Part shown: positions 22,430 through 34,430 of the stretch, piece by piece | Position numbering within the stretch: the stretch's first letter is position 1 | Layout: each line of letters begins with the position of its first letter | Source: Scilla litardierei | Taxonomy: Eukaryota > Streptophyta > Magnoliopsida > Asparagales > Asparagaceae | Reading direction: 5' to 3' | Assembly: GCA_030789695.1 (NCBI GenBank) | Contig: CM061140.1 | Coordinates: forward strand, 85,808,422-85,872,421 | Length of the DNA: 64,000 bases | The notes under the pieces: generated by a model | Database searches by the model: none | Seen by the model: the letters and a program-made list of their open reading frames with translations, nothing else | What the model was told of the DNA's origin: nothing | Program-made: the position numbers and the translations under genes

Positions 22430-22877
22430 ATGAGACATATATGCCAACATCATAAGTCCCCGGAGCAACGGAAAGTGTCGCACGAGATCCCGAGAGCCAT
22501 TTGTCAAAGATAAATATGTTTCAGCTCTCAACCGATCGGGTGGAACAGCCAACCGATTGGGTCAAGCGGTCCGTGTCAGTGCAGAAGAAGAGAAAGTTCC
22601 ACCCGATCGGTTCTGTGATCTGGTGGATATTTTACAAAGGGCAACTTCGAAGGCCAAAATTGTGATCCGATCGGGTCGGCACTTTCAATCGATCGGGTCA
22701 GCTGCTGCTGCTTTCCAAGCTCGAGAAATCCAAGACTCACCCGATCGGTTCAGTGATTGGGTGAGAATTTATCAGAGATGAAGACAGATTTTTCCCTCGT
22801 CTCACCCGATCGGATGAAGTCTCACCCGATCAGGTGAGTGTCTATTTTTGTCTTTTTGTGGGAATATTCCTTGGCAT
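22430..22877 (+). mobile_element. Family C 3' LTR, first part
   Basis: The LTR begins TGAGACATATATGCC and continues AGTCCCCGGAGCAACGG, matching the minus-strand copy ending at 56997. It contains the CCGATCGG palindrome array. It is interrupted after GGCAT (22873-22877) by the Athila insertion and resumes at 33491. Confidence 0.65.
22529..22836. repeat. CCGATCGG palindrome array, family C LTR
   Basis: Repeated words CACCCGATCGGTT and AACCGATCGGGTG with a palindromic core CCGATCGG. Neighbouring copies form longer inverted pairs, for example ACCGATCGGGTGGAAC near 22531 with GTTCCACCCGATCGGT near 22597. The counterpart is at 56462-56895. Confidence 0.85.
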
Positions 22878-24732
22878 TGGTGGGCTCCGAAAGGTGCTTC
22901 TCTCAAGCGCAAGAGTCCGTTCAAGTAGTAAATCATGGGAGTCCAGGTGTCGAATCCTCGGGAGAATCTGTTGAAACCACAAGTCCAAATCAAATAGAGT
23001 AACTACGAATAAAATCTAAGCACTTTAATAGTGATGGTGAAGGTGGTATGAAAAGTGTGTGATGATGGAATTGTTACGTGCGAACAATGCAAACAACGAA
23101 CTCTAATTCGTGAAAAATAGATATAAAAAGCATGTACATGGCATGGGTTCATTAGGATCAGCGAATCGTAAGCTTTGGTTGATCAAGTATAACACAACGA
23201 AACCTCCTTTTGGGAGCGAATCGTCGGAAGATATCCTTTTGGGAGTTAACGCATCAATTCTAATAGAATATCGCTAAAGTTGTAAACGTATATACGAAGT
23301 ATGAAGCTCTCTTTTGGAGAGATCAAATCTCACCCTTGTGGGGTGATCATCTACTAGAACAATTCTTTTGGAATACGAAATAGTAGATTTAAGAGCGACG
23401 ATTAAAACTTTAGCAAATATAGCGATTAAGCACAATTATACAACCAAAGAATACGATTCACATCACCTAATTACCCCACACCATGCACATAAAATATTTA
23501 GCTACTCATGGTGCAAAAATACACAATTTTCAGATTCAAATTCATAAGTTTCATAGCAAAATACGGAAGTTTAGAGGCAAAATACAAGCTAAAACACCCA
23601 AATACAAGCTAAAGTTGAAGAGAATATCACCAAATCTCTCTGAAAAGTCTTCAAAACTCTCTGGAAATTAGAAACTAGGCTCTGGAATTTTACAGAATTT
23701 TTGCAGAAGAAAATACGGCTCCTAAGTGCTCCAATACGCCAATTATACGCCCAAAAACCCTAGAATACGCTTAAATAATAAGATTGCGGGTTTATTGGGC
23801 TTAACGGGTTCAAATCCACTCTAAAACCGCACCCGAACAGATCTGGGCCGCAGATCTAAAGCGGGGCAAATTTTAGCCGTCGATCGTAGCGGGATCGCGC
23901 CAGAGCTTGCCACGTGTTCGCCAAAATTCGCGCGCAACCCGCATCCGACTCCGCTTCGACGTCTCGACCGTCCGATCTAAACTTCATAAGATCTCGCCCG
24001 CTCATCCCGCTTCAAGATTCGCGCTGCAGCTTTCGACTCGCGGGGTGATTTGCGACCGTCCGATTCGAATCGTGTGGTCGAGACGTCGCCACGTCACCAT
24101 GTGTAACGATCGCTGCTGCGTTCGAGCGGGATCGTTCTCCGCCGCAGGATCTTCATCGAACGGACCACGATATGCCGCGTGTCCTCCCGCTCCGCTTCGT
24201 TTTGAGCTGCCGAACGCCGTCCGATCTCCGATCGACCGCTCACAATGTGCCACGTCACCCGCTTCTAAACTTCTCCGCAGCTGCTGATGGGCGAGATATC
24301 GACCGTTCGATCTCGATCGAACGGTCGATATTTAATACCATTTATACCTTGCTGTGGCCGTAGGATGAAGGCTGGAGGGTGGATATCGCGCCACGTGTCG
24401 ATCGTTTATTGGCTGTCGACCGTATTTTGCGTATTTTGAGTGTATTTCTTCATTTAATTGGTATTCTGCATTCAATAAATCATAGAAATTAGCACAGATC
24501 TCAGAAAAATACAAATAAATAGTCGTTGGAATCGTGAGATCGAGACGATGCTAAGAAAAATATAAAATGTGCAGAATTGCATCGTTAAATGCTGTTTTGT
24601 GCTCAAATAGTGTGTTTTCTCTAATAAATAAATGTGTAGAAAATACGTACGTACTAGAGACCAATATAGCATCACATGAGCACAAAATAGGGCTAAATGG
24701 GGGGTTAAATACGCAATATTGAACCCAAATCA
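22878..24732 (-). mobile_element. Athila 3' LTR (left)
   Basis: Bounded by TGGTGGGCTC at the left and ATTGAACCCAAATCA at the right, followed by CACCCCCCAAC (minus-strand polypurine tract). Its minus-strand TATA box is at 24341-24346. A 17-bp perfect inverted repeat (24295-24332) lies just downstream of the TATA box. CCGTCCGAT words recur at 23968, 24055 and 24222. Confidence 0.9.
24295..24332. repeat. Near-perfect palindrome beside Athila TATA box
   Basis: Arms GATATCGACCGTTCGATC and GATCGAACGGTCGATATT with a 2-nt centre; 17 of 18 positions pair. The same structure is at 33048-33085 in the other LTR. It falls between the TATA box (24341-24346, minus strand) and the expected transcription start. 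Confidence 0.85.
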
Positions 24733-26082
24733 CACCCCCCAACTAGCGTTTTGCTAGTCTCTAGCAAAAAGAGCGATTAAAAATACGCCTAGATCACCTT
24801 ATCAGATCTCAAATCATTCATCACCATACTACAACGACAAAAGAGATATCCAAACACTAATATCAATATTTCAATCTCATCAAGTAATGGTACTTGTGGG
24901 TTTTCAAACATGAATGTCAAGCATCTCAAATGGTTATAAAATAGACTCAAATTCACTATCAATTACTTCATAGCTCATAGTACACAAAATCAATGACCCA
25001 CACCGTTCAATCAAATATTTTAACTTGGAGCAAGCATCAAAAGTAGGATGGTATCAAGACATACACACGTCAATCTCTATTCATAGGAACTCACACCACA
25101 TCTTGCGTTTTCTTTAAGCTTTGGAAGTTTTCTTGCCTCACTAATCATGCACACTTATTCTCTATGTTCTTTCACTTTTCTCCATAGTTCCGCGTAACGC
25201 GCATCAAGCAACATTCGCGGAAAAGTATATAACTTGGATCGCTCCATCAAATAATTGAGGTTCCGGTCAATGGCTCCCAAATCAGACGATCATAGGGCAT
25301 TAGGCCAAGAAGGACCCCTCGGACTGTACTACTCGAGCCAACCAAGTTATTTCTTTAATAGCACATTTATTCATTCTTTTCTTCCTCATTCATCTCATTT
25401 TTTTTCTTCTTTTGTGCGTGCATAAACAACTTGGCAAGATAACTTCCTATTCTTTAATTTTTTCACAAGAATGGGTATCCTAATCATTTCAAATGACGTG
25501 GTACGTTTTTCTACCCAAAATCACACCAAGCATGCAAAATGGCAATGAATGCGAGATAAAGAACAATGCTCCAATTAATTTATGAATTATTGGTGCATGA
25601 ACTTTGGTGTGTTCCAATGAGAGCATACCACTTGCTAATCCATAATTTCTAGATTCATAAGTCATCAATTAATCCTGCCATTGAGATGTTCAAAAGGAAA
25701 TTCACCACAAGCACCCAAATTCATGTTAAATGAGATTGAAATGTTGAATAATAGTGGTGGAGAAAATAAATCACGAGTGTACGGTGGTGAATAAATATCG
25801 AGAAATTTCATCACATGAGGGTCATTTCTACGTAAAGATAGACTTTGGTGATATTTCTTTAAAAAAAAAATTTTTTTCAATGCAAAAAGGGAACTAAAAA
25901 AATAAAATCCTAAAAGAAAAAGAGAAAAGCAAATAAAAATCAAAATAAAAAATAAAAAATAAAATCATAAAAAAGCAAAAAATAAAAAAGAAAAGTCCTA
26001 AAAGTTATTTCCCTCCCCCCAACTTAAAATAGACATTGTCCTCAATGTTAGGAAGAGGGAATCATGGAAAGAACACACCTGA
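24733..26082 (-). other. Athila 3' noncoding region
   Basis: About 1.35 kb between the pol stop and the 3' LTR without a credible gene. Next to the LTR is a polypurine tract (minus strand GTTGGGGGGTG, 24732-24743) and a perfect 9-bp hairpin TTTTGCTAG-tct-CTAGCAAAA at 24749-24769. Close to pol is a second G-rich tract (minus strand AAGTTGGGGGGAGGG, 26011-26025) next to the palindrome ACATTG-tcct-CAATGT at 26033-26048. Confidence 0.75.
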
Positions 26083-29000
26083 TTAGTTCCCACCCGAAGG
26101 TGGGTCTGTGAGATCCATGGTGCTCGCTTCCTTGGTCCAAGGCTCGTGAAAATGTTTCAATCTCTGGCCATTCACCTTGAACTCGCTTCCATCTTTCTCA
26201 TTTAGTAAGAGCACAGCGCCATGTGGGAAAACTTCTTTGACGACGAAAGGTCCATACCACCTAGAGCGAAGCTTCCCAGGAAAGATGTGCAGCCTGGAAT
26301 TGTATAGCAATACTTTTTGGCCTGGGGTGAACTCCCTCCTCAAGATCATCATGTCGTGGATGGATTTCATCCTCTCTTTTGATATCTTAGCGTTGTCGTA
26401 CGCATTTCTCCTCAATTCCTCCAGCTCCAACAATTGCAACCTACGAGAAGAAAAAGAGACATCAGTATCAAAATTCATTTTCTTTATAGCCCAATAAGAT
26501 CTATGCTCTATCTCAACAGGTAGGTGACAAGACTTCCCAAATACTAGACGGTAAGGTGACATCCCCAAAATTGTTTTGTAGGCCGTCCTGTAGGCCCACA
26601 ACGCTTCAGGTAAGCGCAAACTCCAATCTTTTCTTGATGGATTCACCGTTTTCTGCAAAATTCCTTTGATCTCTCTATTTGCCAACTCTGCTTGGCCATT
26701 GGTTTGGGGGTGATACGGAGTAGAAACTTTATGTGTGACCCCAAACCTCTTCATTAAAGTAGCGAACATGCGGTTGCAAAAATGAGACCCTCCATCACTG
26801 ATCAAGCCCTTGGGCACTCCAAACCTAGAGAAGATGTTCTCTTTAAGGAACTTAAGCACAACGGAAGTGTCGTTCGACCTGCAAGGAATAGCTTCCACCC
26901 ATTTAGAAACATAATCAATACAAACCAAAATATAAGCATATCCAAATGAAGGTGGGAAAGGTCCCATTAAGTCTATGCCCCAACAATCAAATATTTCAAT
27001 CTCTAAAATAGGGTTTAAAGGCATCATGTTACGCTTAGTAATACCCCCTAATTGTTGGCATGCAGCACAAGTCTTGCAATAATGAAATGTGTCTTTAAAC
27101 ATAGATGGCCAATAAAAGCCACATTGCGAGATTTTTGCAACAGTTTTGTTCGCTGAAAAGTGTCCACCACATACTCCATCATGGCAAAATTGTATCACAC
27201 TGGTTATTTCATGATCAGGAATGCATCTCCTAACAATTTGGTCACTACAATATTTATATAAGTATGGATCATCAAAGAAGAAATATTTTACCTCGTACTT
27301 GAACCGTTTAAAGTCTTGAAGAGACCAAGTGTCAGGGGTCTTACCAGTTACCAGATAATTAACGATATCAGCATACCATGGAGAGGTGGAGACGCTAAAA
27401 AGATGCTCGTCGGGAAAGGAGTCCTTCAAAGGCACATCCGCTGAATCAAGGCCTACTGTCAAACGTGATAAATGGTCAGCTACTAGATTCTCCACGCCTT
27501 TCTTGTCTTTGATTGTGACATTGAACTCCTGCAGCAATAAAATCCATCGTATCAATCGAGGCTTAGCATCTTTTTTAGACAATAAATATTTTAAAGCAGA
27601 GTGATCAGTATATATCAAAATTGGTGATCCCAAAATATAGCTCCTGAATTTTTCCAACGCAAAGACTACTGCCAGCAACTCCTTCTCTGTTGTTGTATAA
27701 TTCCTTTGAGCGTCATTTAATGTCTTGCTGGCGTAGTAAATCACTACTGGAACTTTGTCTTTTCTTTGGCCTAGGACTGCACCAACTGCGTAATTGCTTG
27801 CGTCACACATTATTTCAAATGGTAGGGACCAGTCTGGCACCTGCAAAATAGGAGCAGAAATCAGCAACTTCTTTAAAGTTTCAAAAGAAAGTTGACACTC
27901 AGGTGTCCAAATAAAGTCCACATTTAAAGTAAGTAAGTTGCAAAGAGGGCGAGATATAGCGCTAAAATCTTTGATGAACCGCCTATAAAATCCTGCATGT
28001 CCCAAAAATGATCTGATGTCCTTCACGCATTTAGGACTTGGTAGCTTCTCAATTACTGCTACCTTGGCTCTGTCTACCTGTATACCATCTTTTGAAACCA
28101 GGTGACCTAGGACAAGTCCCTCTGTGGTCATAAAATGACACTTCTCCCAATTCAATAGGAGGTTCTTTTCAATGCACCTGTCAAGAACAAGAGCCAAGTT
28201 AGCCAAACAATCATGAAAAGAGCTACCATATACTGAGAAATCATCCATAAATACCTCAACGATTTTCTCAACCATATCATCAAAAATACTGAGCATGCAT
28301 CGCTGAAAAGTAGCTGGAGCATTACATAAACCAAACGGCATTCTTTTAAACGCAAAAGTACCAAAGGGACAGGTAAAAGTGGTCTTTTCCTGATCCTCAG
28401 GTGCAATCTCAATCTGATAATAACCTGAATAACCGTCTAGAAAGCAATAATATTCATGTCCAGCTACCCTCTCTAAAATTTGGTCAAGAAATGGAAGAGG
28501 GAAATGATCTTTTCTAGTTCTAGAATTCAACTTCCTATAGTCTATGCACATCCTCCAACCTGTGGTGGCTCTAACTGGGATAAGCTCATTATTCTCATTT
28601 TTAACCACGGTGAGGCCAGACTTTTTAGGAACAACCTGTGTAGGGCTAACCCACTTGCTGTCAGAAATAGGATAGATAATGCCTGCATCCAATAATTTTA
28701 AAACCTCGCCTTTCACCACTTCTTTTAATGTTGGATTTAACCTACGTTGCATTTCTCTAGTGGGTTTGGCGTCATCCTCTAAATAAATGTGATGCATGCA
28801 TACAATAGGGCTTATACCTTTAACGTCAGCAATGGACCAACCAATAGCACCTCTATGTTTCCTCAGCACATCAAGTAATGAGCTTTCCTGCTCTAAAGAA
28901 AGTTTAGAAGATATTACCACAGGGAAGCTGTTTTCATCGCCAAGAAAAGCATACTTAAGATAGTCAGGAAGTGGCTTCAACTCTGGCTTTGGATCCTCCA

Positions 29001-30258
29001 CCTCAGATGAAATTTGAATTGATGCATTAGGTGGCAAAGCCTCGAACCTAGGCTCCCATACCGCATTGAGCTCCTTCACGTTCTCCTGCACAAAAGATAT
29101 GTCATCAGAATCACCAATAAAAGTTTCAACAATAGAAGCATCATCACAAAATTCAGAACAAATATAATCATCAACCAACGAATCAATCATATGCACCCTC
29201 TCAATCTCATCATCCACATGTGGCAACTTGCAAGTATTAAAAATATTCAAGTCCAAAGTCATGTTGCCAAAAGTTAGTTTCAGTTGACCATCTCTACAAT
29301 TTATTAAAGCGTTGCATGTAGCTCGGAATGGTCTACCTAGGATGATAGGAGTGGCATTGGCAGTTTGGGGTCCCTGGATGTCTAGAACTATAAAGTCTGC
29401 GGGGTAGTAAAATTTGTCCACCTGAACGCGGACATCCTCAATGCATCCCTTAGGAACTTTAATAGATCTATCAGCTAGTTGTAATATAACAGATGTAGGC
29501 TTTAGCTGTCCTAACCCAAGCTGCACAAAAATAGGATATGGCAAAATATTGACACTAGATCCTAAATCCAATAAAGCATTTCCAATTTTCTTAGTGCCAA
29601 TGGTGCAAGTGATGGTGGGTGATCCAGGGTCTCTAAATTTAGGTGGTGTATTTTGTTGCACAATAGAGCTAACCTGTTCAGTCAAGAATGCTTTCTTTTT
29701 CACATTTAACTTTCTTTTAACAGTGCACAAATCTTTCAGAAATTTAGCATAAGCAGGTATTTGATTAATAGCATCAAGCAATGGAATATTGATCTGGCAC
29801 TTTTGAAAAATTTCACGAATCTCAGTTTGATACTTATCTTTGCTTTTCTGAAGTAGCCGATGAGGGTAGGGTGCTGCAGGTACATATGCTGCGGGTTCCT
29901 TCTCTTTAATGACGCTTTTGCTCACACCCACGTCCGTGCTCTCTTCCTGCACCTCCTCTTGTTCTTTAATTCCCTCTTCTTGGATCTGAACTCCCTCTTC
30001 CTGCTCAGCTTGTCTGCTCGGTGGATCAGGCTTCTGAATCTCTTTTCCACTCCTCAAAGTGGACACCGCTTGGCAAGGCTTCATATTATTTCCTGCAGAA
30101 GAAGATGAGCCCATATTAGGATTTGGAATTGACTGAGATGGGAGCTTACCTTTTTCTAATGTCGCTGTAAGCCTCGCCAAGCTCTCGCTCATCTGCTGAT
30201 TCTGAGTCTGCTGAGCCTGAAATTGAGCCTGCTGCTGCTGCATCTGAGCTTGTTGCAA
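26083..30258 (-). CDS. pol: Athila Pol polyprotein (PR-RT-RNaseH-INT)
   Basis: An open frame of about 1391 codons encoding the element's enzymes. A Gln-rich linker and LRSGKE are followed by protease ([12 protein letters not shown] near residue 230, ILGRPFRAT near 307). RT has [19 protein letters not shown], the catalytic FMDD near 670 and [11 protein letters not shown]. RNase H has [15 protein letters not shown] and the [18 protein letters not shown] region. Integrase has an HHCC finger (CKTCAACQQ), the D/D/E residues in [16 protein letters not shown] and ANREIKG, and a C-terminus with [18 protein letters not shown]. No chromodomain is seen, as expected for Athila. It lies in the same frame as gag, separated only by TAG at 30271-30273, so expression would need readthrough or an ancestral sense codon. 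The start is not an independent ATG context. Confidence 0.93.
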   Translation of the reverse strand: MQQAQMQQQQAQFQAQQTQNQQMSESLARLTATLEKGKLPSQSIPNPNMGSSSSAGNNMKPCQAVSTLRSGKEIQKPDPPSRQAEQEEGVQIQEEGIKEQEEVQEESTDVGVSKSVIKEKEPAAYVPAAPYPHRLLQKSKDKYQTEIREIFQKCQINIPLLDAINQIPAYAKFLKDLCTVKRKLNVKKKAFLTEQVSSIVQQNTPPKFRDPGSPTITCTIGTKKIGNALLDLGSSVNILPYPIFVQLGLGQLKPTSVILQLADRSIKVPKGCIEDVRVQVDKFYYPADFIVLDIQGPQTANATPIILGRPFRATCNALINCRDGQLKLTFGNMTLDLNIFNTCKLPHVDDEIERVHMIDSLVDDYICSEFCDDASIVETFIGDSDDISFVQENVKELNAVWEPRFEALPPNASIQISSEVEDPKPELKPLPDYLKYAFLGDENSFPVVISSKLSLEQESSLLDVLRKHRGAIGWSIADVKGISPIVCMHHIYLEDDAKPTREMQRRLNPTLKEVVKGEVLKLLDAGIIYPISDSKWVSPTQVVPKKSGLTVVKNENNELIPVRATTGWRMCIDYRKLNSRTRKDHFPLPFLDQILERVAGHEYYCFLDGYSGYYQIEIAPEDQEKTTFTCPFGTFAFKRMPFGLCNAPATFQRCMLSIFDDMVEKIVEVFMDDFSVYGSSFHDCLANLALVLDRCIEKNLLLNWEKCHFMTTEGLVLGHLVSKDGIQVDRAKVAVIEKLPSPKCVKDIRSFLGHAGFYRRFIKDFSAISRPLCNLLTLNVDFIWTPECQLSFETLKKLLISAPILQVPDWSLPFEIMCDASNYAVGAVLGQRKDKVPVVIYYASKTLNDAQRNYTTTEKELLAVVFALEKFRSYILGSPILIYTDHSALKYLLSKKDAKPRLIRWILLLQEFNVTIKDKKGVENLVADHLSRLTVGLDSADVPLKDSFPDEHLFSVSTSPWYADIVNYLVTGKTPDTWSLQDFKRFKYEVKYFFFDDPYLYKYCSDQIVRRCIPDHEITSVIQFCHDGVCGGHFSANKTVAKISQCGFYWPSMFKDTFHYCKTCAACQQLGGITKRNMMPLNPILEIEIFDCWGIDLMGPFPPSFGYAYILVCIDYVSKWVEAIPCRSNDTSVVLKFLKENIFSRFGVPKGLISDGGSHFCNRMFATLMKRFGVTHKVSTPYHPQTNGQAELANREIKGILQKTVNPSRKDWSLRLPEALWAYRTAYKTILGMSPYRLVFGKSCHLPVEIEHRSYWAIKKMNFDTDVSFSSRRLQLLELEELRRNAYDNAKISKERMKSIHDMMILRREFTPGQKVLLYNSRLHIFPGKLRSRWYGPFVVKEVFPHGAVLLLNEKDGSEFKVNGQRLKHFHEPWTKEASTMDLTDPPSGGN

Positions 30259-30270
30259 TTGGATAAGCTG

Positions 30271-31491
30271 CTAAAGCGCATCGCCAAATGGTTGCATCTG
30301 CTGTTGTTGCACTGGCTCAGGGTCCCTCCTCTGGTTCCCACCTTGATAGTTGTTGTTGTTGTATTGAGGTTGTCGGAACGGAGGGGGAGCCTGCTGCTGC
30401 TGAGTCTGCTGATTGGGGCCCCAGTTCAAGTTTGGATTGTTGCGCCACCCCTTGTTGGAATTGAAGTTCTGGTAGTTCGAAGAAACTTGATTCACCCCAG
30501 TAGGATTTCCTAGCATGCTCTTCAGGGCTGGAAGTGTGGGACAAGCACTAGTGTCGTGGCCACCAACGTCGCAAAGTGCGCAAATCTGCTCTATCTCGAC
30601 TGCCTTGGCCTCTTTCAAATTCATGGCGTGAAGCTTGTTTGAGATCATGGCCTCCATCTTTGCCTCCAACGCATCCTCTTGCTTCAAATTATAAACTAGT
30701 CCTCGCGTAGGCTGGGATGGTGCAGTATGGCCTCCTCTCTCGTAGTCCGAAGTGGTGTCCCATGTCTGCGCATTTTCTACTATATCCTCCAGGTACGTCC
30801 AAGCTTCGTCTGGCTCTTTATCAAAGAATCCTCCATTGCACATCATCTCTACAAATTGCTTCATTTGCGGCTGCAGTCCATCGTAGAAGAAGCCAATAAT
30901 CCTGCTTTTGTCGAAGCCATTGTGCGGACAAGCGAGCAGCAACTCATTGAACCTTTCAAATGCCTGGTAAAATGTTTCCTCGCTTTTCTGGGCAAAGTTC
31001 ATAATCTGCCGCTTCAGTCCCTGTGTCCTGTGAATAGGAAAAAACTTCTTTAGAAATTCAGCCTGCAAATCAATCCATGTAGTAATAGAACGAGATGGCA
31101 ATGCATTCAACCAATTCTTAGCTTTGTCTTTCAATGAAAATGGGAACAGTTTAAGATATATCGTGTCCTCGCTAGTTTTCCCATCAAAGCATGTCAAGCA
31201 AACCTCCTCAAATCCTTTAATATGAAGATATGGATTTTCCTTGTCTAACCCATGAAAGGTGGGTAAGAGTTGGATCACCCCAGGTTTAAAATTGAAAGAA
31301 TTTGCATCGGCAGGTAAAACAAAGCATGAAGCAGTGCTAGTCCTAGTGGGTCGAAGTAAATCTTTTAAAGTCCTAGGCACTCCAGGTTGCACATTATTCT
31401 CGTTATTGTTGCTAAAATTTTCATCCATATTATTATTAGCCATATCAAAACGTCGAGTCAACCTATGTGTCCTAGGAGTCCTATGCCACAT
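30271..31491 (-). CDS. gag: Athila Gag
   Basis: A 406-codon capsid/nucleocapsid protein. The first Met is at 31491, but the MANNNMDEN Met at 31441-31443 is a likely alternative start. The capsid domain carries FHGLDKENPYLHIKGFEE, LKLFPFSLKDKAKNWL, FLKKFFPIHRTQGLKRQI and GFFYDGLQPQMKQFVEMM. A single zinc knuckle CALCDVGGHDTSAC (CX2CX4HX4C) follows. The tail is Asn/Gln-rich. It ends at an in-frame TAG, after which pol continues without a frame change (next codons CAG CTT). Gag packages the genomic RNA and forms the virus-like particle. Confidence 0.93.
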   Translation of the reverse strand: MWHRTPRTHRLTRRFDMANNNMDENFSNNNENNVQPGVPRTLKDLLRPTRTSTASCFVLPADANSFNFKPGVIQLLPTFHGLDKENPYLHIKGFEEVCLTCFDGKTSEDTIYLKLFPFSLKDKAKNWLNALPSRSITTWIDLQAEFLKKFFPIHRTQGLKRQIMNFAQKSEETFYQAFERFNELLLACPHNGFDKSRIIGFFYDGLQPQMKQFVEMMCNGGFFDKEPDEAWTYLEDIVENAQTWDTTSDYERGGHTAPSQPTRGLVYNLKQEDALEAKMEAMISNKLHAMNLKEAKAVEIEQICALCDVGGHDTSACPTLPALKSMLGNPTGVNQVSSNYQNFNSNKGWRNNPNLNWGPNQQTQQQQAPPPFRQPQYNNNNYQGGNQRRDPEPVQQQQMQPFGDAL

Positions 31492-31606
31492 ACACTAGCA
31501 CAAATATTTTTTTTATATGAAAGCAAACAAAAGTTTATATACAATAAAGTGGAAGGATCTCACCGAAGGTCCTCTGAATGAATTAAACCGTAGTAACAAA
31601 CCGTTC

Positions 31607-31624
31607 TCCCCGGCAACGGCGCCA
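31607..31624 (-). promoter_or_regulatory. Primer binding site, tRNA-Asp
   Basis: The minus strand reads TGGCGCCGTTGCCGGGGA, which matches 18 nt complementary to the 3' end of plant tRNA-Asp(GUC), as I recall that tRNA. It lies six bases inside the 5' LTR, as usual for Athila/Tat elements. The leader to gag is 31492-31606. Confidence 0.9.
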
Positions 31625-31630
31625 AAAACT

Positions 31631-33485
31631 TGGTGGGCTCTGAAAGGTGCTTCTCTCAAGCGCAAGAGTCCGTTCAAGTAGTAAATCATGGGAGTCCAGG
31701 TGTCGAATCCTCGGGAGAATCTGTTGAAACCACAAGTCCAAATCAAATAGAGTAACTACGAATAAAATCTAAGCACTTTAATAGTGATGGTGAAGGTGGT
31801 ATGAAAAGTGTGTGATGATGGAATTGTTACGTGCGAACAATGCAAACAACGAACTCTAATTCGTGAAAAATAGATATAAAAAGCATGTACATGGCATGGG
31901 TTCATTAGGATCAGCGAATCGTAAGCTTTGGTTGATCAAGTATAACACAACGAAACCTCCTTTTGGGAGCGAATCGTCGGAAGATATCCTTTTGGGAGTT
32001 AACGCATCAATTCTAATAGAATATCGCTAAAGTTGTAAACGTATATACGAAGTATGAAGCTCTCTTTTGGAGAGATCAAATCTCACCCTTGTGGGGTGAT
32101 CATCTACTAGAACAATTCTTTTGGAATACGAAATAGTAGATTTAAGAGCGACGATTAAAACTTTAGCAAATATAGCGATTAAGCACAATTATACAACCAA
32201 AGAATACGATTCACATCACCTAATTACCCCACACCATGCACATAAAATATTTAGCTACTCATGGTGCAGAAATACACAATTTTCAGATTCAAATTCATAA
32301 GTTTCATAGCAAAATACGGAAGTTTAGAGGCAAAATACAAGCTAAAACACCCAAATACAAGCTAAAGTTGAAGAGAATATCACCAAATCTCTCTGAAAAG
32401 TCTTCAAAACTCTCTGGAAATTAGAAACTAGGCTCTGGAATTTTACAGAATTTTTGCAGAAGAAAATACGGCTCCTAAGTGCTCCAATACGCCAATTATA
32501 CGCCCAAAAACCCTAGAATACGCTTAAATAATAAGATTGCGGGTTTATTGGGCTTAACGGGTTCAAACCCGCTCTAAAACCGCACCCGAACAGATCTGGG
32601 CCGCAGATCTAAAGCGGGGCAAATTTTAGCCGTCGATCGTAGCGGGATCGCGCCAGAGCTCGCCACGTGTTCGCCAAAATTCGCGCGCAACCCGCATCCG
32701 ACTCCGCTTCGACGTCTCGATCGTCCGATCTAAACTTCATAAGATCTCGCCCGCTCATCCCGCTTCAAGATTCGCGCTGCAGCTTTCGACTCGCGGGGTG
32801 ATTTGCGACCGTCCGATTCGAATCGTGTGGTCGAGACGTCGCCACGTCACCATGTGTAACGATCGCTGCTGCGTTCGAGCGGGATCGTTCTCCGCCGCAG
32901 GATCTTCATCGAACGGACCACGATATGCCGCGTGTCCTCCCGCTCCGCTTCGTTTTGAGCTGCCGAACGCCGTCCGATCTCCGATCGACCGCTCACAATG
33001 TGCCACGTCACCCGCTTCTAAACTTCTCCGCAGCTGCTGATGGGCGAGATATCGACCGTTCGATCTCGATCGAACGGTCGATATTTAATACCATTTATAC
33101 CTTGCTGCGGCCGTAGGATGAAGGCTGGAGGGTGGAGATCGCGCCACGTGTCGATCGTTTATTGGCTGTCGACCGTATTTTGCGTATTTTGAGTGTATTT
33201 CTTCATTTAATTGGTATTCTGCATTCAATAAATCATAGAAATTAGCACAGATCTCAGAAAAATACAAATAAATAGTCGTTGGAATCGTGAGATCGAGACG
33301 ATGCTAAGAAAAATATAAAATGTGCAGAATTGCATCGTTAAATGCTGTTTTGTGCTCAAATAGTGTGTTTTCTCTAATAAATAAATGTGTAGAAAATACG
33401 TACGTACTAGAGACCAATATAGCATCACATGAGCACAAAATAGGTCTAAATGGGGGGTTAAATACGCAATATTGAACCCAAATCA
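31631..33485 (-). mobile_element. Athila 5' LTR (right)
   Basis: Same length as the left copy (1855 bp) and collinear with it. Differences seen include 22891 C/T, a change near 23516, two near 23813, and changes near 23907, 23969, 24354, 24383 and 24691 (left-copy positions). It would drive the genomic transcript leftward. Confidence 0.92.
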
Positions 33486-34430
33486 GGCATCTTGCCCACT
33501 TGTATAAATAGGGCTAGGTTTTCCCAGAAATGCAATCCCCACTTTTTAAAGCTTTTTTTAGGGATTTTCAGCTGTTCGAATTAAACGCATATTGTAAGTT
33601 CTTTGTTCGCTTTCATATTTTGATATTGTGTTTATACATCTATTTGCTACGGTGAATAATTGCTTGATTTGAATTCTAATGGCTATATTTTCTTTTTTTG
33701 CACTTGCTACCATGTTTAGTGAGTAGTTCTTCAATCTGGGACATTGGTGGAAGCCCCTACGTGGGTTCTCCCTAGAACGGCCATAGGTTTAGGGATCCGA
33801 TCGGGTCTAGGAATTTTGATGGTTACGCGGGGAAGTTTCATTGTCATCGGCGGGAAAAAGACCGTCTATGATCGTTGGGCCAAGAGGAAATAAAACTGGA
33901 GTTTGATTCTCTAGCCATAGCTCACCCACTAGCGTTGACATTGAGTCCTTGCACGTGGGAACGGCTTGGACGAATTGTTGGGAGCGATCGTTGCAAATTT
34001 AGTGCTCCCGGAGTCGGATGGTGTTGGACATGGAAATGCCCATCGTCCGAAGCTGGGTAGACCTAGCGTATCGTTCTGGGCATCGACCGAAATATCGGGC
34101 CCATGGGACACTAAGAATCACTTTTAGAGGCAACGTCTCACCGCCAAACCCTAGCATTCGGTCATATTCCTATCCTTCGGCCGTAATAGTGAGAACCCAT
34201 GATTAGGACGGAAGCCCAAGTCCTAGGTTACCTTTTTACCTCTTACATCTTTCCTATTAGTTTACAATCGTGACAACCAACCAAAGAATAGGCTAGCTCA
34301 TCCATCAGGTGATCCGGTTCCTGAATATTTACGAGTACAACACACGCCTCCCCGTGATCGACCCCCAAGCCACACTTCGACACCGTGCGCTTGTGGTTTA
34401 TAAATTCTAATTCTAGTATCTCCGTCCCGG
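33486..34430 (+). mobile_element. Family C 3' LTR, second part
   Basis: Continues the LTR after the Athila insertion (33486-33490 is the duplicated GGCAT). A TATA box TATAAATA at 33503-33510 is followed by sequence matching the minus-strand copy at 55523-56450, including ACGTGGGTTCTCCCTA, CGGGCCCATGGGACA and CACACTTCGACACCGTGCGC. The right end is approximate, where similarity fades after CTTGTGGTTTATAAATTC. Confidence 0.65.

Larger units (their letters stand above)
22878..33485 (-). mobile_element. Complete Athila-type Ty3/gypsy retrotransposon
   Basis: A 10,608-bp element with 1855-bp LTRs (22878-24732 and 31631-33485), a tRNA-Asp primer site, gag, pol and a polypurine tract. The 5-bp target duplication GGCAT flanks it (22873-22877 and 33486-33490). 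By eye the LTRs differ at about nine sites, roughly 0.5%, so the insertion is recent. It lies within the LTR of family C. There is no extra ORF1-like gene. All pol catalytic motifs look intact; the only coding defect seen is the single TAG between gag and pol. Confidence 0.92.
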
